Shown here piece by piece: positions 20,634 to 29,605 of a DNA stretch of 29,726 nt. Location: assembly GCA_903772945.1 (NCBI GenBank), contig CAICTM010001419.1, forward strand, positions 1 to 29,726, in the 5' to 3' direction. A program made the position numbers and the translations under genes. A model generated the notes under the pieces. The model was not told the origin of the DNA and ran no database searches. It saw only the letters and a program-made list of their open reading frames with translations. The stretch is from Seminavis robusta. Its lineage: Eukaryota; Bacillariophyta; Bacillariophyceae; Naviculales; Naviculaceae. Within the stretch, counting starts at the first letter, position 1. Every line of letters starts with the position of its first letter.

Positions 20634-21348
20634 CGCTCTTTCCGTTTGTCTCTTCTTCGATGTCAATTAATGACAACAGAATCTTCTCTGGCTAGCTGGG
20701 AAGTGGCTGACAAAGAAAGAATGGTTGCTATGGTAAAGAAGTCGAGCATCTACGTGAGACAACGAGCGGGAAGACGGAAGAAAGGAGTGAATCAGAGTTG
20801 CAGGTGGCTGTGGGCCCTGTTCTTCGCTGGGACGGGACTTCCTCTGCATGGGTCATGGCGTCATCATGGCTGCAGGCCTTTGACACCTGAAGAAACAGGG
20901 ACACGTCAGTCAACCAAGAGTGACCGAAATTCAAAATTTGACTCGACTCGAGTCAATCGAATGATTCGATTGAATTCAATCATTCGATTGCAAACATAGC
21001 CACTACTAGCTAGCTAGCTAGTACACGTACTACCGTAGCTACCAGGTAGTCTAATTTCGTCTCCATAGAGACGACTTGTTTTTGGGGTAAGTGGGATTTT
21101 CAGGGGAAGAAGGCAGTAGTATGATTGGTGGAGGAGTACCGTTAACTCAAGTAAGACACAAGTAAGACACCAACGTACATAGACACCAAGCCAGCTCCCT
21201 GTACGTACCACTGTGCTACCAAGTCAGCTTTTTCGCGCCAATATTTTCTGTTGATCGAAATTCCTTTCTGAAAAGCCAATCGACAATGATGGAATCGATG
21301 GCTCACTCTACCACACAGCAGCGTCATTAACTCAACAAAGAAGTCATC
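20634..21348. other. intergenic, 5' flank of START-like gene to LTR
   Basis: No gene is supported. CTAGCTAGCTAGCTAG occurs at 21007-21022, followed by ACACGTAC and TACCGTAGCTACCAGGTAG. The 5 bp before the retrotransposon are TCATC. Confidence 0.5.
20954..20990. repeat. 13-bp hairpin with 11-nt loop
   Basis: CAATCGAATGATT at 20954-20966 and its exact reverse complement at 20978-20990 flank an 11-nt spacer that itself holds GAATTC. It could form a cruciform or a transcript hairpin. Confidence 0.8.
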
Positions 21349-21736
21349 TGCAATACACGGCTCTTAGCCTTATTCGCGACTCGATCCTAGATAGGGTTTG
21401 AGTTCGACTCATGACTGAGTCTTTCGTGAATAGTCACTGAGACAGGGTTCTCATGACCGCTAGTCATACTAGGTCGATGGTGAAACATCGCGCTAGATAT
21501 TTAGCTGGCGTGGAGAGATTCCACGCTACTAGATAAGTGCTAGACGAATCTTCCACGCGTTCCGTTTTTGGATCGTGGAACGAGTAGGATTACTACCACA
21601 ACCTACTCTATCACACTTTACAGTCTCTCGCGGGAGCTCAGATCTACGATCCCTTGATTGTGATTCTCTCATAACTTTCATTCTCTCAAACTCAAAACAC
21701 TCGAAAGATCTTTACACTAGCTTTTAGCGTAGTGCA
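21349..21736 (+). repeat. 5' LTR
   Basis: 388 bp; it lacks about 34 bp (the CTCTCGTTGATTAG...CTTTCTAAT stretch) present in the other full copies. It ends AGCGTAGTGCA and is followed by the palindrome TTTGTTAACAAA (21738-21749). Confidence 0.9.
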
Positions 21737-21786
21737 TTTTGTTAACAAACACAATAGCTTTCAGTACCCTCAACCTATTCCTCACC

Positions 21787-23084
21787 ATGAAAATTGCCAA
21801 AGACGCATACACCAGCTTCGAGTCTAAGCTGCGCGACAAACCAATCCTTCCTCTCATCGGCCTCGACGATGAATGCGAAATCGACGATTCTCGCTCTACC
21901 ACCTACAAACTTCGCACGTTCCAGCATGCAACAGCGCCAAGTACACCTTCAAGGTCCAAATCATCAATGATCTGAGACTCCACGTCAGCATCAAGTGGCT
22001 GGACGTATGGAGAAGGTCTTCGTCGGGCTCGCCATTGTACGCTACGACAAACATAACCTCCTCAAGGAGTGATTCTTAGCTCTGCCAAAGCAGTTACGAA
22101 TCTAGCTGTGCAGGCCACGTGAAATACGTTGGAATGCCTTGCGCCAGATTGCAGTCAACGCGATTCCTCCACGCGACATACGTGCGGTGAAGACGAAGCC
22201 ACTTTCCAAGCACGTTCCAGACTGCCTGGAACGGAGCAGCTCACTGCTTTGGACGACACTGACATTACGTTGGCATAAATGCCTGTGTCGAAGCGGTCTG
22301 TCCTACAAGGCTCTTGAAAAGCAGAAACGCTTCATGCGCCGCAAGATGCGTAAGCCTGTGATATGTCTACTCGGGCTTATGTCAACAACCTCAGTCGATG
22401 AACGCCGATGAACTTCCTCGTCTACCACCTTTTGGACCCAACCAAACGTTGAAACATGACGAAATCATTGACATTGTTTGTCATGGAATTCCACGCTCGT
22501 GGATGAAGAAGATGGACGAACACGACTTCGATCCTTTCTCAGCTCCTATCGGAGAAACATGGATTCTGCGAACGCAGGAATCCTCCGAAGCTGACAAGGG
22601 CGGTGATGCCAAACAAGCTCCTTCGAAGAAGAAAACAGCAAGAAGTACAAGTCTTCTCGCAACAACGACCACTCTCCAAGAACGAAGAAAAATGGTGCGA
22701 CTACACGATCCAGCACTCACAACACTGCTGACTGCTGACTCTGAAGAAGCTCAAGGCCAAGTCTCAGTCTCGTCCGACAACGATAACAAGCAGCGTACAA
22801 CAAGAACAAGACTTGGAAACGCAAGTCGACGACGCCAAGACCTACACCAAGAAGGAACTCTCTGTTCTCATGAAGAAAGTTCCAACGCTGCGGTCAAGGC
22901 TGATCGCAAGAAGAAAAGCGAATGCAACCACGTTGCCAAGCGCAAGTCAGACGACTCCGACAACGAGGACGACTCCTCTGTTGGATCCATCAACATGATG
23001 ACAAGAAAATGGCTGCCGTTGACAAGGCGCTTGCCGAATTCGACTTCAATCATTCGGATGGAGAGATCTCCGTCTGAGGATTAG
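21787..23084 (+). pseudogene. gag remnant of the gypsy element
   Basis: ATG 21787 opens MKIAKDAYTSFESKLRDKP, but the reading frame shifts near 21920 (to AKYTFKVQIINDL) and again around 22020 and 22390. The best-preserved part, 22398-22600, includes MNADELPRLPPFGPNQTL and VCHGIPRSWMKKMDEHDFDP. A degenerate CCHC-like region (CDYT..HSQHC) lies in another frame near 22690-22725 with a stop inside, then a Lys-rich tail. It is the capsid-type protein of the element; frames are broken at least three times. Confidence 0.6.
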
Positions 23085-23339
23085 GCCAGGATGATGATTC
23101 AACGGAACCATTTCCGATTTCTCATACCTAAGTGATTGAAGATATCTCACTAAATAGTAAAACAAGATTTGTTTGCAACAAGGAAGTCTACGGCAAATTA
23201 GATAATTGCCAGCAACTACTCAACTAGACCTGACGATCTGTTCAGCATCGTTAACTTCGTCCATGGCCAATCAACTCATCAACGTCGCAAAACAAGAGAC
23301 CTCAAAACTATCGTCTATGTTAGATTTAACAGACGAGAG

Positions 23340-23540
23340 AAAGGGAAACAAAAACCCGTTACACTCTGTTGCTTACCGGATACAGGAGCATCCGGAACTT
23401 TAAGTACTCAAACTCATGCTAAGAGGTTACTCATGAAGAATCATGGGGGCGTCCAAACATTACGGATTGCCTCTTGTAAAAGAATTGAGACCCGCACGAA
23501 GTGTAAGGGCACACTCATGATTCCGATTCCGCGATAGTAG
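23340..23540 (+). pseudogene. aspartic protease remnant (DTGAS)
   Basis: In the frame through 23379-23393 the sequence reads CCLPDTGASGTL, the active-site motif of retroviral-type aspartic proteases. The frame stops within about 150 bp (tandem stops at 23535-23540). Confidence 0.65.
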
Positions 23541-23642
23541 AATTATCGAATGGAATTTACACGTCACCAAGAACTTGGGGCGCATGAATGATCAAGGTCA
23601 AGACACTCTCTACGACCAAGAATCAAGTTTGATTTCACTACC

Positions 23643-24455
23643 ATGTCAATGGAGTGGAACAGCATATTTTTCCCTGCGAAAGATGGCAATACCGATGGAG
23701 AAGAGAACTTCTCCATTCCTGATCCTGCAGCTGTCAACGACAGTGCAGATAGTCTCAAGAAGATTCTTGATGCGACATACGAACAAACTGACTTAAGGCA
23801 GATGTGCCAGAGTCGAAATCAGTTAAATAAGGAAGAGCAAGAACTGCCTCATGCCTTCTCAACCAAGTGCTCCGACCCAGTCGAGGGTACTTTGGGAGAG
23901 TTGCAAATGGACGACTACGAAGTAGAACTTCGTCCCGACGCTAAATCCTACTATACTAGGGCTCACCCTACTCCACGTGTCCATACCAACACTCTCAAGA
24001 CAGAGGTTGAACGTCTCTGCAAGGCAGGAGTACTTAAAGAGATAAACTGTTCCGAGTGGACGGCACCAACTTTTATCATTCCCGAGAAAGACGGATCTGT
24101 ACGATTCATCTCTGAATTCCTGGAACTGAACAAAATGATTAAGCGGAAGCCTTATTCTATCCCAAAAATACAGGACATGCTCTTGAATCTAGATGGATTC
24201 AAGTACGCTACTAGTCTAGACCTGAACATGGGACACTATCACATCGAGCTGTCTCCTCACTCGAAGCAACTCTGTACCATCGTACTCCCGAGGGGAAAGC
24301 ACGAGTACCAGAGGTTGCCAATGGGCCTATGTAATAGTCCCGACATCTTCCAAAGGAAGATGAAAAAACACATGCATGACTTAGAAAATGTCCGTGCATA
24401 CGTTGATGATCAACTCATCCTAACTGACGACGATCTAGTAGATCACGTTGAATAG
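23643..24455 (+). CDS. gypsy reverse transcriptase domain (truncated polyprotein)
   Basis: A 270-codon open stretch with the RT core in order: the fingers segment (VERLCKAGVLKEIN...FIIPEKDGSVRF), KRKPYSIPKIQDML, the first catalytic Asp in YATSLDLNMGHYHIEL, the YQRLPMGLCNSPDIFQ segment, and YVDD at 24399-24410. The TAG at 24453-24455 ends it; further RT/RNase H sequence (YLGHWITREGVQPLTKR) is visible after a frame break near 24480-24590. FISEFLELNK replaces the usual FISDFRELNK. ATG 23645 lies inside the pol frame and is not its natural start. Confidence 0.8.
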   Translation: MSMEWNSIFFPAKDGNTDGEENFSIPDPAAVNDSADSLKKILDATYEQTDLRQMCQSRNQLNKEEQELPHAFSTKCSDPVEGTLGELQMDDYEVELRPDAKSYYTRAHPTPRVHTNTLKTEVERLCKAGVLKEINCSEWTAPTFIIPEKDGSVRFISEFLELNKMIKRKPYSIPKIQDMLLNLDGFKYATSLDLNMGHYHIELSPHSKQLCTIVLPRGKHEYQRLPMGLCNSPDIFQRKMKKHMHDLENVRAYVDDQLILTDDDLVDHVE

Positions 24456-24722
24456 TTAGATGAATCTTTCCAAAGACTTCAAAAAAAGTCGGATTTAAAA
24501 TCAACACTACCAAGGCCTTCCTCGAAAGAAGGAACTTAAGTATCTAGGCCATTGGATTACTCGAGAAGGAGTCCAACCCTTAACTAAAAGACAATAGATG
24601 CGATCCAGCTATCGCTCCTCCTACGAATAGGAAGGAACTTCGTGGATTCATTGGACCAATGAACCACCAACCATCGTTCTAAAAACAGACGTAGGTTACC
24701 CAGTATCCATGACCGGCTGGGG

Positions 24723-25124
24723 TTGTCATGGACAGAGAACGTGAGTCCCGCGCAGAGGTCGAGAAGACTCTCCAGGATGAACATGGACTTCGTCGCAAGT
24801 TCACGCGCGTCAACCGTGACAAGATTCACAACATCCGTTTCGAAGCAAACTGGAAATACATCAAGGAACGTCGCCAATGACTTATCCAGAAAAACAATGA
24901 TAGGGAGAACGCGACACGTGTCCCTCATCAACACAATGTCAAACGATACTATGATGATTCATCAGTATCAGCACCGCAAATACGGTCAGCCAAAGCACAA
25001 AGGTCCTTACCACACAGACCGAGTCAATAACAATGGCACTGTACGGCTCCGACATGCTACCGCCAATAGCGGCACAGTCTACCAGACTTGGAACATAAGG
25101 TATTTACACCCATACAAGACCTGA
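24723..25124 (+). pseudogene. integrase C-terminal remnant
   Basis: The stretch ending at 25124 reads QHRKYGQPKHKGPYHTDRVN, then GTVRLRHATANSGTVYQTWN and IRYLHPYKT, the C-terminal domain and tail of gypsy integrases. The HHCC zinc finger and DDE catalytic core are absent. A different frame at 24810-24900 carries the segment just upstream (IRFEANWKYIKERR), so a frameshift lies near 24900-24950. Confidence 0.6.
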
Positions 25125-25247
25125 TCCCCTTGTAGGATTGCCATCGTGCGACGCACATGTCTACATCCAATCTCCGGAGAGTGCCCCGCACTTTAATTCA
25201 TATGTTCTTCTTGTTCGACTGATGTCGTGCCTTCCGTGACCCTTGTC

Positions 25248-25257
25248 AGGGGGCGAA
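25248..25257 (+). promoter_or_regulatory. polypurine tract
   Basis: AGGGGGCGAA directly abuts the 3' LTR start and is the expected plus-strand primer site. No such tract precedes the LTRs at 2138 or 21349. Confidence 0.65.
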
Positions 25258-25680
25258 TGCAATACACGGCTCTTAGCCTTATTCGCGACTCGATCCTAGA
25301 TAGGGTTTGAGTTCGACTCATGACCGAGTCTTTCGTGAATAGTCATTGAGACAGGGTTCTCATGACCGCTAGTCATACTAGGTCGATGGTGAAACATCGC
25401 GCTAGAGATTTAGCTGGCGTGGAGAGATTCCACGCTACTAGATAAATGCTAGACGAATCTTCCACGCGTTCCGTTTTTGGATCGTGGAGTGAGTAGGATT
25501 GCTACCGCAACCTACTCTATCACACTTTACAGTCTCCCGCGGGAGTTCAGATCTACGATCCTTTGATTGTGGATCTCTCTCGTTGATTAGTTTTCAGAGC
25601 TTTCTAATCCTCTCATAACTTTCATTCTCTCAAACTCAAAACACTCGAAAGATCTTTACACTAGCTTTTAGCGTAGTGCA
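25258..25680 (+). repeat. 3' LTR
   Basis: 423 bp, from TGCAATACACGG to GCGTAGTGCA. It keeps the segment missing from the 5' LTR and has several substitutions against it, so the two have diverged since insertion or came together by recombination. Confidence 0.9.
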
Positions 25681-26345
25681 TGACCAAAGGAACCTGTTGT
25701 TATGTGGTCCTTTCCCCAAACGGCCAAATCAGGGTCCCGCTCAACACCCCGAAGGTTGATAAGGACAGAGAACCCTTGATCAGTACGGAGACGGTCGTTC
25801 TCCTCGCCTTGGGAGACGGTGACACGGTAATCGATTGCCCTGACGGCTTCTTGATGCATGCGTGATGGAGCCAGTCTCCAGTGGGCGATTCCGTCGCTGT
25901 TCAGATCAATGTCGCGGTCTTCGAGCCCGAACTCCTCAATATCTTTGAGCAGCTCCACTTCCAACAGATTCCCGTGCTTGTCCAAATACTTCCGATTCTT
26001 GATTTCGTCTGGGAGTCCCTTCTGCTGTTGAAACTCTTCCTCTTCCTCCTCTTCTTCTTCTCCTTCACCTCCTTCCATCGGCGGCAGCGGAACGGGAAAG
26101 GTTTCCGCGGTTGACGCCTCTGCACTGCTTTCAGTCACGGAAGTTGTGCAGCTGGCCAAAGTGGCGTTGCTGGACGCTTTGGTGTCACTGTTTGCTGACT
26201 TTGCTGATGGCGGCATATAGGGTCGCCGTTGCTCTTCTTGACGCGGTGTTTTGGTGTAAGGCTTGCCATTGTTGCTCAATTGTTGTCGGTTATCTTTCAC
26301 CGCTGCATGTGACCGCGTGATTGAAAGAAACAGACGCTGAAACAT
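25681..26345 (-). pseudogene. gene truncated at its 3' end by the LTR (possible Uma2-like nuclease domain)
   Basis: From ATG 26345 the minus-strand frame runs 221 residues to the LTR border and then four residues into the LTR. Residues 1-80 are Ser/Lys-rich; a Glu run of nine sits near 95-103. From about 125 a folded region begins (DEIKNRKYLDKHGNLLEVELLKDI..., then WRLAPSRMHQEAVRAIDYRV). It ends in ...VERDPDLAVWG, which resembles the PD-x-V segment of Uma2/PD-(D/E)XK-type domains known in diatom proteins. That label is tentative. The catalytic half is missing and is not found beside the other LTRs in the window. Confidence 0.45.
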
Positions 26346-26434
26346 GCGAGCGTAGCTGCCAAGGAGCGAGACGGACTACAGTACTCAAAGCGCAAGCTTC
26401 AGAGAAGATGTCGTTGTTGAGTAATGGTTGTTAA

Positions 26435-26935
26435 GGAGGTACCACCCTCTTTTAGTCATGAGTTGGGATTAACCAGTAAAATCGCGACAACAACAACAAA
26501 AAACCAATTTGGATCGCTGAATTGGACTGATTAGTTGAGTAGAATAAAGACCTCTGTTAATAAGGCTTTGACCAATACAAAGAGTACTTATAATATAACA
26601 AACAAGAGTACCCCGTCGAGTTGGAGAGTCGCTGGGGCTTAGACTGTTTAGTTCAGTGTTAACTCTGAAATTGGTCGAAAATCGACCGCTAAGTCTGCTG
26701 CTACTGAGACCTATCGACCGGAGCCCCTGCAACTGTTTAGCCAAGTCGCTCCTTCTTAACAGCTATGTTTCGAAGATTTAACTGAATGGTAGCTACTGTC
26801 AGAATTGAGTAGGACAAGAGCACTAGCCAGTCCCAAAGAGGCAAACAAAATTGCTAATTTGTTGTTGTTGTCGCGATTTTCTCGAGTAAAATGCTGTGAA
26901 TCCCGACTCATGACTCAAAAGCGGGTGGTACCTCC
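26435..26935. mobile_element. 501-bp TIR element inserted at TTAA
   Basis: Both ends read GGAGGTACCACCC inward and continue as terminal inverted repeats of about 80 bp, sharing CTTTT, AGTCATGAGT, GGGATT and AAAATCGCGACAACAACAAC; the right arm carries a 13-bp insertion. TTAA occurs on both sides (26431-26434 and 26936-26939). The uninterrupted counterpart of the flanking sequence is present at 27510-27574 with a single TTAA, which proves the borders. No transposase is encoded; a 91-codon frame inside (26469-26744, minus) has no recognisable feature. TTAA targeting is the habit of piggyBac-type transposases, though piggyBac termini usually begin CCC. Confidence 0.85.
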
Positions 26936-27031
26936 TTAATGCAACAGTTGTAGCAGCAGTGACGAAGCGACGCATCTAAAATAGCGTTACCTCGGCAGTC
27001 TATCTGCCTGAGCCCTCTACCCCTTTTTTGG

Positions 27032-27095
27032 TATTTCCTATTTCCTATTTCCTATTTTCTATTTTCTATTTTCTATTTCCTATTTCCTATTTCCT
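27032..27095. repeat. heptamer tandem repeat
   Basis: Nine 7-bp units: three TATTTCC, three TATTTTC, three TATTTCC. A minisatellite of symmetrical variant order. Confidence 0.9.
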
Positions 27096-27287
27096 GTTCC
27101 GGTGAAGCCAAAATATAGGGATAGAGATAGTCGTAAGCCAACAAAACTGGAAATTGAAGGTTCTACAAATTTAGGGGTAGGAATAAATCATGATCATTCA
27201 AGGTTAGTGCAATCAACACAATAAGCCAGCAGAAGCTACAAAAGTTACAGGTACATACGGGAGTGACTGCTGTAAAATTATGGTTAG

Positions 27288-27411
27288 CGGGCGGCAACAC
27301 ACGACGAAGTCGGGTGTCGCCAGGGCTAGCTTCAATAAAAAAGAAGGTTATAATGAGGGAATGATCCCGGGCGGCAACACACGACGAAGTCGGGTGTTGT
27401 CACCAGGGCTA
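27288..27411. repeat. two direct copies of a ~42-bp hairpin-forming unit
   Basis: The unit at 27288-27328 and again at 27368-27411 shares CGGGCGGCAACACACGACGA, then AGTCGGGTGT and CCAGGGCTA, 80 bp apart. In each, CAACACACGAC can pair with GTCGGGTGTTG across a GAA loop (one mismatch); in copy 1 the stem extends to GGCG/CGCC. The downstream strings TTCAATAAAA and TTGAAAGAAGG also recall each other. Confidence 0.8.
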
Positions 27412-27509
27412 CCTTGAAAGAAGGGTGCAATCTCAAACATGATCCTCTTTCTTCTATTTATCTTTCTGCCGAGGTATCGCAGCTCCCGCTGACTTAAATG
27501 GCGCAGCTG

Positions 27510-27574
27510 AAAGCGCAAGCTTCAGAGCAGGTGTCGTTGTTGAGTAATGGTTGTTAATGCAACAGTTGTAGCAG
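27510..27574. repeat. unoccupied copy of the TTAA insertion site
   Basis: AAAGCGCAAGCTTCAGAG, GTCGTTGTTGAGTAATGG, TTG, a single TTAA and TGCAACAGTTGTAGCAG run without interruption. The same sequence, with two substitutions, flanks the 501-bp element at 26387-26434 and 26936-26956. It is therefore the empty paralogous site. Confidence 0.9.
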
Positions 27575-27675
27575 AATGCTGTCCTGTTCGAAGTTATGCT
27601 GCCAATAATATCCATAAGCACGAATAAGCGTCACATGCGGGATTCAAAAATTTTAAATCCCTTTCGTGGAAGCTC

Positions 27676-27693
27676 AATCCCTCGTGAGGGATT
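27676..27693. repeat. short perfect hairpin
   Basis: AATCCCTCGTGAGGGATT has two 8-bp arms around GT. GGGATTC also occurs at about 27639, so the words recur locally. Confidence 0.6.
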
Positions 27694-27813
27694 CAAAATC
27701 GTAACAAAAAAGCAGGCGACAATGGCGGCTTTACCGAGCGGTAGAGCCGTAACAATGACATATAATAAGGTGCTACTATCATTAACTTGATTACAGGTCA
27801 CTATGGAAGCCTT

Positions 27814-28281
27814 CTAGACAAACTCCTGGGTCAATCCGTTGGTTTCTTCCCAAGAATCGATGGAATTGAGGGAATCACGGTGGTCGGACCACGTCTTGAT
27901 GCTCTTCTTGGTGCCATAGCCCTTCTTGGTGCCATAGCGACCGCGACGAGGAACTTCCTTGATCACCTCATCCACTTCAGAATCCTCAAACTCAGTCTCA
28001 GAGCCGGAATCTTCGACAGCAGGCTTCGCAGCAGGCTTCTTGTCCTCGACAGATTCCTCGTCCGAATCAACAACAATCACCTCCTTCTGCTTGCCACCGA
28101 GGAAGTGCCCGCCAATGGCCTCCGCAAGAGCCATCATGGCTTCTTTGGACTCAAAGTTCATGGTTAAGAGAGGTCCCCCCCCAAGAGATCCTGCTCCAGT
28201 AGGATGGAAGATAATGGTGGTATCATCGACAGCTTTGATGGACTTGGGATCGACGGTGGCAACAACGGCAAGAGCAGACAT
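27814..28281 (-). CDS. small acidic hypothetical protein
   Basis: 155 residues from ATG 28281. The N-terminal half is ordinary (MSALAVVATVDPKSIKAVDD, then GGGPLLTMNFESKEAMMALA, an amphipathic helix), followed by an acidic Ser/Glu stretch (DSDEESVEDKK, SGSETEFEDSEVDEV). A basic GRYGTKKGYGTKKS segment comes next. The acidic/basic alternation recalls chromatin or nucleolar tails, but I recognise no domain. The GGGCT pentamer repeat 28285-28304 lies immediately upstream and would be GCCCA repeats in its 5' UTR. Confidence 0.5.
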   Translation of the reverse strand: MSALAVVATVDPKSIKAVDDTTIIFHPTGAGSLGGGPLLTMNFESKEAMMALAEAIGGHFLGGKQKEVIVVDSDEESVEDKKPAAKPAVEDSGSETEFEDSEVDEVIKEVPRRGRYGTKKGYGTKKSIKTWSDHRDSLNSIDSWEETNGLTQEFV

Positions 28282-28284
28282 GGC

Positions 28285-28304
28285 TGGGCTGGGCTGGGCT
28301 GGGC
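28285..28304. repeat. GGGCT pentamer repeat
   Basis: Four units of TGGGC/GGGCT directly before the ATG of the minus-strand gene. A related CCAAG pentamer run lies at 28469-28492 (four units of AGCCA). Confidence 0.8.
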
Positions 28305-28520
28305 AACTAATAGTTTGGTTGGCTGGTCGCTCGAATAATGAGAGGATAATGGAAGAGGCAGGTGATGAGGCAGAAAAGGGCGGACTCCGAGCAATGCGTC
28401 AGGTTTTGATGGAAAGAAGAAGATTTGAATTTAAATACGAGGTTGCTCGTGCTATTGCCACATGATAGAGCCAAGCCAAGCCAAGCCAGGCCACTCTTAA
28501 AACCACAATTCGCTTTCACG

Positions 28521-28970
28521 ATGAACTTTGTTGCTTTGCATGACTTGAAGGGCGTCGGCATTGGAGTGGATGGTGACATCTCCCTCTGATGGGCCGACGC
28601 TAATGGCTCCTATTGGGTCCGAGCGGATTCCCTTGCAGTTGAGCGCATTCCCGACACTGGCATCTTTCGGATTGCATACAATGGCAGAGCTATAGATAGC
28701 AACGGCAAGAAAGCTTTTGAGATTCGTGATAGCATTCCCTTGCGGTCAGTTTTGATGCCTTGGAAGGTGACAAAAGCAAAGAAGAAGAGTGCCAACGATC
28801 CGGACAAAAAGGTTTTCGTGGTCATGATCGATCTGCCCGAGGACAACCCTGATGGTATGAGGCGTGTTCAGATTACTATTCCAGTGCCGGTTGGACTGAA
28901 GGATGCTGCGATCGAAGCTGGCGAGCGCCTCTTTGCGGCCCTGCACTTTGCCAACAGTTTGACAGTTTGA
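28521..28970 (+). pseudogene. hypothetical gene with an in-frame TGA at codon 23
   Basis: From ATG 28521 the frame reads MNFVALHDLKGVGIGVDGDI, stops at TGA 28587-28589, then stays open for 127 codons to 28970: WADANGSYWVRADSLAVERI, ...KVTKAKKKSANDP, then VVMIDLPEDNPDGMRRVQIT and a helical end. The sequence on both sides of the TGA reads as one continuous soluble protein of about 149 residues. The stop could be a recent nonsense change (CGA to TGA), a recoded codon, or a sign that the start lies elsewhere; the first ATG after the stop is at 28755. No domain recognised. Confidence 0.45.
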
Positions 28971-29061
28971 ATACAAAACTTTATTGTGATTAAAAGCTAG
29001 CTATTGTATAAGAAGCTAGACAATGAACGAGCCTTCTTTTCCATGGGACAACCTCTCATAC

Positions 29062-29605
29062 CTAGTTGCCGTCGTCTGCGTCCGAATCGTGTTCAACTTC
29101 ATAGGTCCAATCTTTGCTATCGAACGTATCTTTGTGTTGGATAAAATAGCAGCTGTTGGAGGCAAAGAAATGCCTCCATTCCTTGTTCTTTTTGTCAAAG
29201 AACGGCACTCGAATGAGCTCCTTGGGGCGTTCACCATCTCCAGTCTCTGCGTCAATCTGCGAGGCCTTCTTTGCTGTCATGGCAGTTCCAAAGCAAAGGT
29301 AGTTCTTGCATCCTGAACAATAGAATGAAGTCTTCTGTTTGCACAACCGACAAGCCTTCCGTACATCTTTCTTCTTTCCTTTGCTCTTCCCTTTCTTCTT
29401 CTCGTTTGGATCTGCGACACGCAACATCAGCACTCTACCGTCGCAAGCTTCCTCTCGCAGCTCGTGAAGAGCATTGACTGCTCTTCCTCGGCAAGGAGTG
29501 TATCCCCCTTGCTCACAGTTGGCCCACGCAACCTTTTGAGTTGCTTGCTGTCCCCGTATCGTTCGTGCAGGTGGAGTCTCCGGGGCGACAAGCACTGCAC
29601 GATTG
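29062..29605 (-). pseudogene. C-terminal fragment of a piggyBac-like transposase, cut by an LTR
   Basis: The frame is open from the LTR border (29605) to the stop at 29062, 181 codons, with no ATG near its start, so the 5' part is lost. After a Lys-rich KKKGKSKGKKKD run comes CRLCKQKTSFYCSGCKNYLC, a paired CxxC cluster of the type at the C-terminus of piggyBac (DDE_Tnp_1_7) transposases. The remaining 60 residues (KELIRVPFFDKKNKEWRHFF...) are aromatic and acidic. The DDD catalytic core would lie in the missing part. Assignment is from the Cys pattern only. No link to the TTAA element at 26435 can be shown. Confidence 0.45.

Larger units (their letters stand above)
21349..25680 (+). mobile_element. 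decayed Ty3/gypsy LTR retrotransposon
   Basis: The 4,332-bp element has LTRs at 21349-21736 and 25258-25680, both TGCAAT...GTGCA, and a polypurine tract just before the 3' LTR. Inside, in order, are Gag, an aspartic protease motif, a reverse transcriptase and the C-terminal part of an integrase, the Ty3/gypsy order. Gag has frameshifts, and the region between RT and the integrase tail (RNase H and most of integrase) is deleted to about 250 bp, so the element cannot move alone. No TGG-type primer binding site follows the 5' LTR. Flanking pentamers (TCATC before, TGACC after) do not match. Confidence 0.85.

Noticed and set aside
21738..21749. TTTGTTAACAAA as a self-priming site for the gypsy element
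   Set aside because: It is a palindrome next to the 5' LTR, but no complementarity to the transcript start could be established; left as a remark in the LTR entry.
26469..26744. 91-codon protein inside the TTAA element
   Set aside because: It overlaps the left inverted repeat and has no transposase motif; most likely non-coding.
28971..29030. SECIS element that could recode the TGA at 28587
   Set aside because: AGCTAGCT/AGCTAG can form a stem with TGA-like words on both sides, but the helix length and the unpaired AA position do not fit the SECIS consensus.
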